A stretch of 64,000 nt of DNA from Pinus tabuliformis (GCA_031772625.1 CM062818.1:1277002277-1277066276); one strand, 5' to 3'. Positions 48,314-60,674 are shown, counted from the first letter of the stretch. Translations and numbers: made by a program. The notes: generated by a model not told the origin, from the sequence alone.

Positions 48314-51300
48314 ATGTCTAAGTTGATTAACTTATTTTCTGATTCCGACAAACTTGAGGGCATCAAATCTTATAAAACGTGGCATCGTCTTATTGAAAGC
48401 ACACTCATTTACAATGAATTATGGCAAGGAATATGTGATGGAGATGTAAAGCCAAATAAACCCACAGATGCAGATCCACTGGAAAAATGGGAAATCAAGA
48501 ATGCTAAAGCCTTAGCTCTTACTAAATCGTTTGTGAATGATGAAATGTATGTACATATAGAGAATGCCACAGATGCATGGACTGCCTTGAAAACTTTTAA
48601 AGACCTCTTTGATACTCATCCAGAATCAAAGAAGGTTGATCTACAGCTAAAATTGTTGCAACAAAAATTAACTGAAGATGGTGATATTCTTGAATATCTC
48701 TCCAGACTTAAGAATATTAAGCAGGAAATTATTAATGCTGGTTTTCCCGCAATTGATGATAGCTTCATGGTTACAATTGTAATTGCTGGACTTCCTTCTT
48801 CCTACACACACTTTTTAGAGACTCTACAAGTAACTGGGAAATTAGAGAAATTAAAGTTTGATGAACTTTGTGACATGTTAAGTCAGCATGATAAAACTTT
48901 TGGGAAGAAGAAGAAAGTTGGTGAAGATGTTTTTCTCACAGAAGCCAGCACAAGTAAGTCATCAGCAGATAGTTCTCGAGGAAGAGGCAGATGGAATCAG
49001 AATCAAGCAGCACATAATCGAGGTCGAAGCTAAAGTAGAGGCAACAATTTTAACAGAGGAGGAAGAAATAATTTTCAAGGTAGAGGAAACAACCAAGGAA
49101 GAGGCAATTTTCAAGCACAAGGATATAATAGTCAAGGTAGAGGCCAATCTCCAAATAGAGGTCAAAGCAGAGGCAGAGGACAATCTTCAGGACGAGGAAG
49201 ATACTTAAGTCAAATTGTATGTCGAAGATGTAACAAACTTGGCCATTATGCTGAAGATTGTCGCACTTCACTTAATAAAATTCCCAAGTTTCAGCAGCAT
49301 TCAGCACAATTTGCAAATGACCAAGATGAAGATAGTTCAGAATATGTTTTTACTTCCTCACCAGCATCACAAATTTCATCTCATCTTAGAAGTGACTATG
49401 AAGATGCCTGGATCTTGGATTCCGGGGCAACTCAGCACATGACTTGTCGACGTGATTTTTTCTGGAATTTTCAAGAATGCCAACTTAATTCAATTTTTCT
49501 TGCTGATGATACAAAACATACTCCTTATGGAAAAGGAGTAGTGAAAGTTTTTCTCCCTGACATTGGAGAAAAATTGATTTCCAATGTATGGTATGTACCT
49601 AGTTTCAAGAAAAATTTGCTCTCTTTAGTCACGATTCGACAAGCAGGACATCAGGTAATTATGGAAGATGGTTTAGTGAAGATTAATTCAGTGAAACAGA
49701 ACTTGAAAACAGTCATGACAGGTTATGAAGATGGAAAACTGTTACGGATGAAAGGGACAGTTATTCCAAGGCATTCTGATTTTGCAGGGGCAGTGACTAC
49801 AGGTATTTCACCTATCAGACTATGGCATGTACGATATGGACATTTGAATTTTGAGAGTCTTTCACAATTGCAGAAACAAGGAATGGTTAAAGGCCTTCCC
49901 ACATTCAAAAGGGAAAATGCCAAATGTGAAGCTTGCATTTATGGCAAACAAAACCGAGAAAGTTTTCCAACAAGTTCATGGCGAGCAAACAGGCGGCTTC
50001 AACTAATTCACAGTGATGTTTGTGGTCCACTACAAACCTCATTTGGTGGTTGCAAGTATTTCTTACTATTCATTGATGATTTCAGCAGAATGACTTGGGT
50101 TTACTTCTTGAAAAACAAGTCAGAAACATTTGATAAGTTTAAAAATTTTCGCCAACTTGTTGAAAATGAAGTCAAAGAAAAGATAGGTACTCTCAGGACG
50201 GATAATGGGGGAGAATTCACTTCAAATGAATTCAAAACTTGTTGCAGTGAAAATGGCATAAGACGACATCTCACTAATGTTTACACTCCACAGCAAAATG
50301 GAGTAGTCGAAAGAATGAATCGCACTTTGTTAGGAATGGCGAGATCCATGTTAACCTTTAAGAGGTTAAGTCCAACATATTGGGCGGAAGCAATTCATAC
50401 AGCTGTCTACTTAAGAAACAGATCTCCAACTGCTTCTTTAGACGGAATCACACCTTATGAAGCTTGGTTTGGTTTCAAACCTCGAGTTAAACATCTTAGA
50501 GTTTTTGGGTCAGTGTGTTATGCCTTAGTTCCGAAAGAAAAATGAACTAAGCTTGACTCAAGAAGTTTAAAATGCACAATGATTGGCTATTCTGATGAGA
50601 AGAAAGGGTATCGTCTTTTGACCAATGGAAAATTCATTGTGAGCAGGGATGTCATTTTTGATGAAACAGAGAGTAAGAGTGCTGAAGAAATTGAAAATCT
50701 TCTTCACAAATTAGAAACTAAGGGAAGTAAAAGAAATGGAAAAATACAAAGTCAACCAACTTCACCAAATTGGTATGAACTTGATTTTCCTTCCTCTGAA
50801 GATGAGTCATCGAGTCCATCTACATCACCAACATCATCAGGATCTTCTAGCAGTTCATCCGCATCTCCAAGCAGCAACAGTTCTTCAGACAGTGAGTCTC
50901 CACATTCTTCACCTGAACGACGTACATCAGTTTATATTAATCCTCTTTACAATGATGGGGACTTTACAGAAGCACAAACAAGTGAGCACCAACTTCCGAA
51001 ATGGGCAGTTCAACTTTTGAAAGATGTAAAGCCTGATGAACAGAATAAAACTGGCACCAGAAGGGCACATAGAAGTGAAGGCAATTTTGCCTTGATAGCA
51101 AATGATTTTACTGAACCTTCCACATACAAAGAGGCAGTAAAACATAAAGAATGGCAACAGGCTATGGTTGACGAATATAAAGCAGTAATTGATAACAACA
51201 CTTGGAAACTTGTTGAATGTCCAACAAATGTTAAACCCATAGGATGCAAATGGGTTTACAGAATTAAGTATAACCAGAAGGGTGAACTTGACAAGTATAA

Positions 51301-52645
51301 AGCACGACTTGTCGCCAAAGGTTTTGCGCAGCAGGAAGGCATTGATTATGAAGAAACCTTTGCTCCAACAGCTAAATGGAACACCATCCGATTAACACTT
51401 GCATTGGCCGCTCAAAAAGGATGGAAACTTCATCAAATGGATGTGAAAAGTGCTTTTCTCAATGGGGATTTACAGGAGGACGTGTATATGACCCAACCAC
51501 CAGGTTTTGAAGTTGAAGGACAAGAACATAAAGTCTGCAAATTGATCAAGGCTTTATATGGGTTAAAACAAGCTCCCCGAGCTTGGTATGCAAAGATGGA
51601 TGATTACCTTAAGAAAGTTGGTTTTCATCGCAGTGAATCTGATGATACTTTGTATGTGCGACAACAGGGAAAATATTTGGTAATTCTTGTTATGTATGTA
51701 GATGATTTGATCATCACTGGCAATCATGATGATCATATTGCACAGGTAAAAAAGGAGTTACAAGCAGGTTTTAAGATGACAGATTTGGGATTACTTCACT
51801 ACTATCTTGGAGTTGAAGTCTTCCAACGTCCACATCATATTTTCATTTCACAGAGTAAGTATGCAGCAGAGGTTCTTCAGCGATTTGGCATGCAAGATTG
51901 CAAGCCCGTTCTCACCCCCATGGAGCAAAACTTGAAACTTTCAAAATTTGAAGGGGGGGAAAAGGTGGATAGTACAACTTACAGGCAGTTGATTGGCAGC
52001 TTGATTTATTTGACAAATACTCGTCCTGATCTATCTTATGCAGTCAGTATTCTTTCACGTTTTATGCAGGAACCACGAGACAGCCACTGGAATGCAGCCA
52101 AAAGAGTTCTTCGATATATCCAAGGAACAAAAGATTTTGGTCTTCTTTACACAAAGACTAAAAATTTTGTACTTGGTGGATATTCTGATGCCGACTTTGC
52201 TGGGAGTATTGATGATCGAGCATCAACATCAGGTTATTTAATGAATATGGGGTCAGCAGCAGTATCTTGGAGTTGTAAGAAACAAGCTACAGTGGCCACT
52301 TCTTCAGCATGGGAAGCAGCGTGTGAAATTGTTTGGTTGCGCCGAATTTTGCAGGACTTGGGCATTTCTCAGGTAGAAGCTACATCATTGTTCATTGACA
52401 GCCAGTTAGCCATCAAACTTGCCAAGAACCCAGTTTTTCATTCAAAGACAAAGCATGTGGACACCAAGTATCATCATATCAGGTCGCTCATTGCCAAAGA
52501 TGTCCTCAAACCAGTTTATTGTCCTTCCGAAGATCAGATCTCCGACATTTTCACCAAACCGCTTGGCAGAATAAAATTTACTAAGTTCAGGGATGAACTT
52601 GGTATCTGTTGTAATGTATCTTTGGATCATAGGGGGGAATGTTAG
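48314..52645 (+). pseudogene. copia gag-pol polyprotein, two in-frame stops
   Basis: 1443 codons in one frame from ATG 48314 (MSKLINLFSDSDKLEG). Gag 1-~320 with knuckle CRRCNKLGHYAEDC at 303-316 after an Arg/Gly/Gln-rich stretch. Protease LDSGATQHM, Asp 369. Integrase: HVRYGH near 505, CEACIYGK, catalytic Asp 568, Asp 630, Glu 666 (D,D-35-E). A Ser-rich linker precedes RT. RT: KARLVAKGFAQQEG, MYVDDLIITGN with Asp 1130-1131. RNase H: YSDADFAGSIDD, but VATSSAWEAACEIVW lacks the Glu-Ala-Glu-Tyr block normal at this point. Stops: TAA 49031 (from CAA) and TGA 50543 (from CGA). Otherwise intact. Confidence 0.94.
52631..52638 (+). other. polypurine tract of young copia
   Basis: AGGGGGGA directly before the 3' LTR start at 52640; it overlaps the last codons of pol (stop at 52643-52645 lies in the LTR). 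Confidence 0.88.
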
Positions 52646-53057
52646 ATGATCCAAAAATACTTTTTTATCATAGGTTATAAAATTAGAATAAAATTAGAAT
52701 AAAATAATTATTAATTTAAGATATTAAATTAATAATTATTATTCTATAATGTTTAATTATTTAATGGAGACTTTTAGAATTAGCATATTGTTGTAACTAG
52801 ATATGACTCTCCAAATGTGTCGTATCTTAGGCTCTATTTTAGGAGATTAGTTAGCTAGTTGGTTTGAATGGCATTTAATGTAAATGGACACTTGTTATTC
52901 AATAAGTGATCCATAATTAGAGGTAGTTAGGACATGGAGCTTATAAATAGCTCATTGCAAGAGTGTTTTGTTGTTCGGGTGTAACCTCTTGCAAATCAAT
53001 TATGTAATTATTTTTTTGATTAATAAAATTATGTGTCTGAGGACACTTCTGCCATTA
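52640..53057 (+). repeat. 3' LTR of young copia (418 bp)
   Basis: Same 418 bp as 46138-46555 with one visible difference; the pol stop codon TAG falls at its fourth base. Followed by GTCTA. Confidence 0.96.
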
Positions 53058-53179
53058 GTCTACTGCTCGTGATTATGCTGTTTCATTATAATGTGATAGC
53101 ATTTTCCGTTATCCTTTTCCATTATTGATAGTGTAAATGTGAGTAAGGATCGATTTAAACTATCTACACATATTATTCA

Positions 53180-53993
53180 TCCGCCTCCGCCTTCCATCAC
53201 CCTCGGCCTTCTCTTCCGCTATAGCTGCTTTAGTCAGATTTGCTTCTTGAACAACTCTCTTCAACTGATGCAGTATTTTCTTCTAGAATTTCAGAAAGTG
53301 CTTCTTCCATAGCCAATGATTTTTCAGCTTTTTCTTGAACAAAGGTCGCTTTGGCCGGAGTTTGAGCTATAACTCTTCTTTTACAGGGCACGGACTTTTC
53401 GGGTACTTCGGCCTTGGGTTTTCCGCTTCCTCGGATTCCACCGAACCGATTCTGCTTCGGACTCGAAGACAGGCGTCCTTAGACTCTATTTGTCTACAGA
53501 TTTCGCAATGATGCCGGGACTTTCATCGACTATGACTTCGGCTGGGGGAATCTTGTCAGCAGGGGCGTCTTCGACAGTGGTTGTTGGGTCGTAGGTTCGA
53601 TCTGGTTAACATTCGTAGCTTATCTACGATATTCACCTTTGTTCCTTTCAAATCAATATAGTGATTACAGGCGGCTCTTTGCGAATGCAGATTGATTTTT
53701 CGTTTTTATAAGAGGAAAACCATGCTGTGTAGAATTTTTTACTTGTAGTTTGAACATATTTTAGTATTTTAGCTTCCGTAAAATGTTTCTGATCTGGAAC
53801 TATTAAGGCATTCTTTTCCAATTAATCTAGTGATTACTGTATGATATTTGCTAATACAAATTGAAACTTCCTTCTTACTCAAAGAAAACGATACCATCTA
53901 GAAATTTCCACGAATAATTTGAACATATTTTAGTCCCCAAAATGCTTCTAAATGCTTTTAGTCCCCTGATTGATATACCTCGATACCGTTCAT
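53180..53993 (-). pseudogene. Broken paralogue of the Glu-rich protein gene
   Basis: Minus-strand copy of the gene at 60708-61506. Exon 1 (53979-53993) still reads ATG...GAG followed by the donor GTATATCAATC; exon 2 text at about 53190-53660 follows the parent (CACCCTCGGCCTTCTC on the plus strand at the 3' end) but has many indels and stops. The intron has diverged. Upstream text to about 54250, including TATAAATAG (plus 54131-54138), matches the parent's promoter. Presence of intron and promoter shows DNA-level duplication. The young copia landed about 120 bases beyond its 3' end. Confidence 0.8.
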
Positions 53994-54130
53994 ATTTTGG
54001 TAATTAAGGATCTATATATAAAGCTGATAAAGCAATTAGCTATGCAGAAATCCAATGGATCAGATCAGCAGCTTGATCGCTCGGCTTGTTTAGCAGTGGA
54101 AATCCTAAATTACAAGTCTCCCGCGTGAGC

Positions 54131-54138
54131 TATTTATA
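54131..54138 (-). promoter_or_regulatory. TATA box of the broken paralogue
   Basis: TATAAATA on the minus strand in a context shared with the functional copy (61645-61652), about 140 bases upstream of the relic start codon. Confidence 0.6.
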
Positions 54139-54259
54139 CTAAATACCAAGACGCGTTTGCGCTTCTCTCTCTGTGATTTGTAAAAGACGTTGACAATAAC
54201 AAAAGTTAGAATACCCCGCTGGTATGCGTCAGCATGAAAGAGAATGACGTGGAAGGTAT

Positions 54260-55625
54260 GACGATGAGGCGGTCAAAGATATTTTGTAAAAATTTTCAAG
54301 CTTTCTCCAATTAAGGTAAAGTTTATAATAGAAACTGGCACTCAAGCACTGATAAATTTTAATAGGTACTGGTGATTATCTTTATAGATTTTTGTAATGG
54401 CAGGAAACAAAAATTAGTTTTCAGAAATAAATATTGATATATATACAGTCATGTTTATAGATTATTGTAAATAAATACTCATTTATACATTATAATCATG
54501 ATCAGGGTACATTAGAATAAAAGTGTATTCTTTTTTCCTTTTATAATGACAATAAAATAGCAATGAAATTTAATTACTAAAATAGTTAGGAAATCTAATT
54601 ATGGTCAGAAAGGATTTTAAAATAGTTGTATTACATTTTTGTAAATATAATTTATAAAATAATGATTAATAAAATAGGTTAAAGCATTAAAGATAGATGA
54701 AATCAATTTCATATTATTCATAAATATAAAGTATTAATAAAGAAAGAGTATTCACTGTAATCAAAATAACATTATTTTTAACAAAAAGAATTGATTTTTA
54801 TCCAAATATAAAAAATTATCCAATATTTTTATGATTGCAAAAACAAAATAGGTATCAAATCTGTAAATATATTTTTGTACACAAATTATAACATTGCAAA
54901 TGATTTTATATATTTCAAATCAAATTGAACTAATTTAGATAAAAAAATATGTTTTGAATTTCAATGTAATAAAGGAAAGAATTGATAAATCCTTAAAAAA
55001 ATGTTATTAAAATGTTATTATTTATATGATATATTTACATTCAAAGAGTAGTATGCAATTATCTCATTAATATTTACATTCAAAGAGTAGTATGCAATTA
55101 TCTCATTGTTTATCAAATTTAATGATATAATGGATTAAAAAATAAACGAAAATATATGATAATGTCATTTAATAAATGTTGGAGGATTTCCATATAAAAA
55201 TTTTCTTCAAACATAAAGATTTCTATTTTTATAGTTGAGGTTTCAATGCTGTATGAACATTTTCTTCACCATAAAATTTGTATTTGAAGGTTCAAAAATC
55301 GAGAAAGAAAAGAAATAAATTTAGTGATTTACTTAAAGTCATGCAAACTAATTTTCTTGATGTTCTATACATATATTTTGTGAAATAATTATTTAATATA
55401 AAAGTTATTATAAGATTTATGAAATTTAAGTCGAACATTTTCACTTTACCAAAAAAATCTTATCAAGATATAATAAGACACAAATTTGTTACATTGATTT
55501 TTATTTTTTTTTTATAATATTTGTTCATTTATTTTTTAAAATGAATGAGAATTTTTTAGAAATATTATGTAGACATTATAACTATTGAATTGGATGTTGA
55601 ATTATTTATAAATACATCGATTAAA
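54260..55625. other. AT-rich stretch without supported genes
   Basis: No ORF or domain. Contains a 39-bp tandem duplication at 55031-55108 (ATTTACATTCAAAGAGTAGT, twice). Confidence 0.6.
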
Positions 55626-56059
55626 TTAGATATCATTTTGGGATTCAATTGCGTTAAGTAAGTCATTTATCTATGACCATTTCCAGAGGTCATTTTGGGA
55701 TTCAATTGCGTTAAGTAAGTCATTTATCTATGACCATTTCCAGAGGTAGTCGTAACTGACTAAGTTCTCATGATTTTTGAAAAGTCCACTTAGCACTCAT
55801 TGCATCGGGTAGTTGTAATTGACTAATTTCTCGTGATTTTTGAATAGTCCACTTAGCACTCATTGAAGCGGGTAGTTGTAACTGACTAATTTCTCATGAT
55901 TCTTGAATAGTCCACTATCGGGTAGTTGTAACTGACTAATTTCTTATGATTCTTGAATAGTCCACTTAGCACTCATTGCATCGGGGGTGATGCTCACAGG
56001 GGTGAAGAAGTGGGATTGAAACTAGTGAAATGAATCACATAGCGTCAATCATCACTTCC

Positions 56060-56150
56060 GGGGCTTGCACCCGGTAACCAAGACTTCCCGGGAGGTCACC
56101 CATCCCAGATCGCCTCTAGCTCAAGCGTGCTTAACTGTGGAGTTTTCCCC
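56060..56150 (-). pseudogene. 5S-rRNA-like core 1
   Basis: Minus strand: ACTCCACAGTTAAGCACGCT, then GATGGGTGACCTCCCGGGAA. These match the internal promoter half of plant 5S rRNA (box A, intermediate element, box C). The first ~40 bases of 5S are replaced. Confidence 0.82.
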
Positions 56151-56483
56151 ACAATCAAGCCCACTTAGCTTGCTACCCCATTTGCAAAACCTTAGCAAGT
56201 ATTGTGCCTCATGAACCATTCAAGAAGAGTTCCTTTCACTCTTTTGAATTAAGTATTGGGGGTTTTCGCAGTGCATTATATTAGATATCATTTTGGGATT
56301 CAACTGCGTTAAGTAAGTCATTAATCTATGACCATTTCCATGAGAGGTAGTCGTAACCAACTAATTTCTCATGATTTTTGAATAGTCCACTTAGCACTCA
56401 TTGCATTGGGGGTGATGCTCACAGGGGTGAAGAAGTGGGATTGAAATTAGTGAAATCAATCACATAGTGTCAATCATCGTTTC

Positions 56484-56576
56484 CGGGGCTTGCACCTGGT
56501 AACCAAGACTTCCTGGGAGGTCACCCATCCCACATCGCCTCTAGCTCAAGCGTGGTTAACTATGGAGTTTTCCCCA
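56484..56576 (-). pseudogene. 5S-rRNA-like core 2
   Basis: Same core as copy 1 with substitutions (AACCACGCTTGAGC, GGGTGACCTCCCAGGAAGTC on the minus strand). Confidence 0.8.
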
Positions 56577-56754
56577 CAATCAAGCCCACTTAGCTTGCTA
56601 CCCCATTTGCAAAACCTTAGCAAGTATTGTGCCTCATGAAACATTCAAGTAGAGTTCCCTTCACTCTTTTGAATTAAGTGTTGGGGGTTCTCGCAGTGCA
56701 TTATATTAGATATCATTTTGGGATTCAACTGCGTTAAGTAAGTCAGTGGGCTTG

Positions 56755-56850
56755 ATTGTGGGGAAAACTCCACAATGAAGCGCACTTGAGCCAGAGGCGA
56801 TTTGGGACGGGTGACCTCCCGGGAAGTCTTGCTTACCAGGTGCAAGCACC
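56755..56850 (+). pseudogene. 5S-rRNA-like core 3, inverted
   Basis: Plus strand AACTCCACAATGAAGCGCAC, then GGGACGGGTGACCTCCCGGG. The GTTAAGC of box A is changed to AATGAAGC, weakening the promoter. Confidence 0.8.
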
Positions 56851-57174
56851 GAAAGTGATGATTGATGCTATGTGATTCATTTCGCTAGTTTCAATTACAC
56901 TTCTTCACCCTGTGAGCATCACCTGATTCAATGAGTGTTAAGTGGACTATTCAAAAATCATGAGAAATTAGTCAATTACGGCTACCTCACATGGAAATGG
57001 TCATAGATGAATGACTTACTTAACGCAATTGAATCCCAAAATGATATCTAATATAATGCAAAGCGAAAACCCCCAATACTTAATTCAAAAGAGTGAAGGG
57101 AACTCTACTAGAATGGTTCATGAGGCACAATACTTGCTAAGGTTTGGCAAATGGGGTAGCAAGCTAAGTGGGCT

Positions 57175-57272
57175 TGATTGTGTGGAAAAGTCCATAGTTA
57201 AGCGCACTTGAGCTAGAGGCGATCTGGGATGGGTGACCTCCCAAGAAGTCTTGGTTACCGGGTGCAAGCCCT
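57175..57272 (+). pseudogene. 5S-rRNA-like core 4, inverted
   Basis: Plus strand AGTCCATAGTTAAGCGCACT, then GATCTGGGATGGGTGACCTC. Box A-like and box C-like sequences are largely kept. Confidence 0.8.
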
Positions 57273-57651
57273 AGAAGTGATGATTGACGCTATGTGATTC
57301 ATTTCACTAGTTTCAATCCCACTTCTTCACCCCTGTGAGCATCACCCCCGATGCAATGAGTGCTAAGTGGACTATTCAAAAATCATGAGCAATTAGTCAG
57401 TTATGACTACCTCTCACGGAAATGGTCATAGATGAATGACTTAGTTAATACAGTTGAATCCCAAAATAATATCTAATATAATGCACTGCAAAAACCCCCC
57501 ATACTTATAACATCGATTAAATTTTGAAAAGAAACATTTGTAAAAACATACAACTATATTTCTAAATTTCTAAACTATTATCAATATGGATTATTGAAAT
57601 GAAAGATTAAAGGATAATTACATATAAACATTAGATACAAGGCATATATAT

Positions 57652-58168
57652 CTTAATTATGGAGATTTATTATAATGATGTAAGGAAACAAATTATGAAA
57701 AATCATATTAAAGACCTATAAGGGAGTTGTAAACAATTGAGAGAAAGTTATGTTGAGCATTTATATCTTAATTATGGAGATTTATTATAATGATGTAAGG
57801 AAACAAATTATGAAAAATCATATTGAAGAGCCATAAGGGAGTTTTAAACAATTGAGAGAAAGTTATGTTAAGTTTCTTATACAATATTTTAATGTTCAAT
57901 ATTTCCATATCTTCATCATTTTAATGTAAGAAAACTACTTATCCTTTGTTGTTATCCAGAAAAGTGACATGACAAAAACTTTAAACATTTTCTCTTAAAC
58001 TTTTTCAACATTTCCGTATAGTATATCAAATGACATTAAAATATTAAAGCTTAAAAATATTTGTGCCTTTTTATTGATTCACTAATTTTTTTCAACATTT
58101 TCGTATAGTATATCAAATGACATTAAAATATTAAAGCTTAAGACTATTTGTGCCTTTTTATTGATTCA
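57652..58168. repeat. Two pairs of tandem duplications
   Basis: First pair starts at 57652 and 57767 (115-bp period): CTTAATTATGGAGATTTATT, GATGTAAGGAAACAAATTAT. Second pair starts at 58001 and 58087 (86-bp period): GTATAGTATATCAAATGACA, TTGTGCCTTTTTATTGATTC. Both pairs are nearly identical within the pair. Confidence 0.9.
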
Positions 58169-59672
58169 CTAAATCTTGATTATGAGAGTTTCTCCATGAA
58201 TGAAGCAAGAAATGTCTTTTACAACACAAAACAATAATACGAAACCTATTTTCATATGATGAAATATTGGCATGTTATATTCACTATTCCAATATGTACA
58301 ATAGATTATGAAATAGAAATTTCTATACAAAATATCATTAACCATGTTAAAAAAATCAAGTTTAAGGTGAAAAGCATTAATTCTATTGATAAGAATATCT
58401 TTGAATTGACCTATTTTATAAAAGGTTCATCGAAATGTAATATATGGTTAATGAAGAGATAGAAAGACACATGTAATACATGGTTAATGAAGAAATAAAA
58501 AGACACAAAGAGTTCTTTTAATTATGAGAATTGGGGAGTTAATTTTTTCCACTTTGTAAGCGAGTTGTGTTTTGTTGTAAAATAATTTTTAATACATATA
58601 AAATCATTTAATTTAGGTTGATTGAATGATTTAGGTGAATAGAATGATTTGAAATAACATGTTATTGAGTAATTGCATTTTTTATTTCAAAAACAAATTT
58701 ATGTTTTAGTGATATTCATAAAATTGGTTAATAATTTTTTTTGATATATATATATATAACAAATTTATGTTTTAGCGACATTTAATCATAGAACTTGTTA
58801 ATAATTTTATAATATTTTTCCAATATGATAATAACATTAACAAGTACAATATTATTGTCTTAATTTAAATCAATTATAAATATATATTTTCATATTAAAT
58901 AGAATATATATAAGCTCACATTGTAAAAATGTTCTTATTTAATATTAGAAACATTGCATTTGTCTTTTTTTTCTTATTATTTTAAAAAATAAAAATAAAA
59001 AACTAAAAATTTGAGAATTTCGATTTTATGTGGAATTCCTTATTAGTTATAGAAATTGTAAAATATTTCTATAAAAAAAAAAATCTTTGAAATTTTAATC
59101 TCATGCTGAGTTTTTTTGTCATGAATCATGGAAGTTTAATAGTGATACCCATTTCCTTGAAAAATGGATTAATATTTCATTTTTTAAATAGTAGGTATTT
59201 TAATTATTTGAATAAGAAAATGCTAAAATCGTTTCATTAATATAACTATGATGGTTGTTTTTGTGATATAGCGTTTTCCCTCAACTTTAATTTAGTCTTA
59301 TTAATTTTTAACATAGTCTCACAAAAAATATTGTTATTGTTACAATTTACCATTTTAACATGTTATAAAAAAGATTTCATGTCCAATTTTATTAGTTTAT
59401 GTTATTTGGGTTACTTAACAATGATTAAAGTGTCATAATTTTCAATATATTTAATTTTAATTTTGTAATAAAAACACCAAACTTTAAAATATCTTTTTAT
59501 GTAAAATCATAACCCATAAATAATTCTTCTAAACTAAAATTAGAAATTATATCATTTTCTATTAACCCCGTTACATTAGATATAATAAAATTCATTATTC
59601 TTAATTTGAAATTATTAACCTTTCCCTTGAATCTCATTATTACATAATTATTACGTAACAAGATAACATTCG
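58169..59672. other. AT-rich stretch, diverged copy of 41.2-43.0 kb
   Basis: No supported gene; a 68-codon frame at 58256-58462 has no known domain. Several blocks resemble, in the same order and orientation, text in 41.2-43.0 kb, for example TAGATTATGAAA...AAAATATCATTAA and the AT-rich block with TTTAAATA.....TGATT/TTATTTGAATA.GAAAAT. Confidence 0.5.
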
Positions 59673-60190
59673 CACTTCTCCTATCTCATTTCTATTATTA
59701 AATGGTGTAAAAATCCAGGACAGATATTAAATGGTGTAAAAATCCAGGACAGACTTAAAGTCTACATTTAACCAATGTCCTTCCCTGACATAGTGTGACA
59801 CTTCTGAGAAGCATAAATCTTAAAACTTCGGTTTATTTTTTCTCAAAAAAATCTTAAAACTTCTATCCAACTAATTATTTCCTTCCCATTATTACATAGT
59901 CCATTCACACTTCTCCTATGTAATTTCCATTATTAGATGGTGTAAAAATCCAGGACAGATATAAAGCCTACATCTAACCAATCTTTTATACGGTTCACCA
60001 TTGTCCTTCCCTGAGATAGTGTGACACTTCTGCGAAGCATAAATCATAAAACTTCTATATAAAAGACAGGGTTTATTTCTTCTGAAAAGAAATCTTAAAA
60101 CTTCTATCCAACTAATAAAAGACAGGGTTATTTCTTCGGGAAAAAAAATCTTAAAACTTCTATCCAACTAATTATTTTCTTCCCATTATT
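59673..60190. repeat. Two tandem ~235-bp units with nested duplications
   Basis: Units start at 59673 and 59908 (CACTTCTCCTAT), each with GGTGTAAAAATCCAGGACAG, CCTTCCCTGA.ATAGTGTGAC and CTTAAAACTTCTATCCAACT. Within unit 1 the GGTGTAAAAATCCAGGACAG piece is doubled (29-bp period); within unit 2 an AAAAGACAGGGTT piece is doubled. Confidence 0.88.
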
Positions 60191-60674
60191 AGTTAGTGCA
60201 TCGTGTGATACTCCGAAGATAGACCTTAAAACCTTCACACAAGCCACTCTCAACAGAGCATATAACAGCAAAGTTTTGATCAATCAGTCCAACAAATTCA
60301 ACTTGTGCTCTCCCACCATTTCATGCTTATAACATGTAAAATCCAAAAACTGCCTGGATTTAACAATTCAACATGAAAAACCATAGAAAGCAATTAGCAC
60401 TCACATGCTTGATAAACACAATCTACATGTAATTAATATTAATACACACATCATATCGTTTTAGGCGAGATCGCTGATCCGATCGGCAAGCTTTCCACTT
60501 GTTTACTTTTCCCGAAGCTGCGATGCCTGAAATTAATGGAAGGGATGAACTAAACTGATCGGATCCACTCAGTACATAATCACTGGCTAAACAGTCTATA
60601 AACAGTTTACAACAATACTATTATATAAACTTCCTAGATCAAAACTTACCTCCCCAAATGATCCATACATATAT

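Larger units (their letters stand above)
46133..53062 (+). mobile_element. Young Ty1/copia retrotransposon with GTCTA target duplication
   Basis: Element 46138-53057 (6920 bp) flanked by GTCTA on both sides. The two 418-bp LTRs differ, by my reading, at one base (G at about 46484, C at about 52986), so insertion is recent compared with every other element here. Primer site, polypurine tract and one pol frame are all present. Only two stops, at 49031 and 50543, and a missing RNase H motif separate it from an intact copy. Copia order (integrase before RT) is clear. Sublineage not assigned. Confidence 0.96.
55626..57520. repeat. Cluster of four 5S-rRNA-derived repeats, inverted pairs
   Basis: Two copies in one orientation, then two in the other, with the turn at about 56744. 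Each unit (~400 bp) has a 5S-like core flanked by CATTTTGGGATTCAA, ACTTCTTCACCCCTGTGAGC and GCTAGTGG-type text. Before the first unit there are a 57-bp duplication (55636-55745) and four ~70-bp subrepeats (GTAGTTGTAACTGACTAATT). 5S-derived cores embedded in short repeats are known from Cassandra TRIM LTRs and from 5S-derived SINEs; I favour Cassandra-like because the core lies inside a longer repeat, but LTR ends and primer sites are not seen. Confidence 0.72.

Noticed and set aside
53180..53993. Processed (retroposed) pseudogene
   Set aside because: Exon 1, a diverged intron and the promoter are all present, so it arose by DNA duplication.
58256..58462. 68-codon frame
   Set aside because: AT-rich frame (Ile/Lys/Asn) with no domain, in a block that has a diverged copy without the frame.
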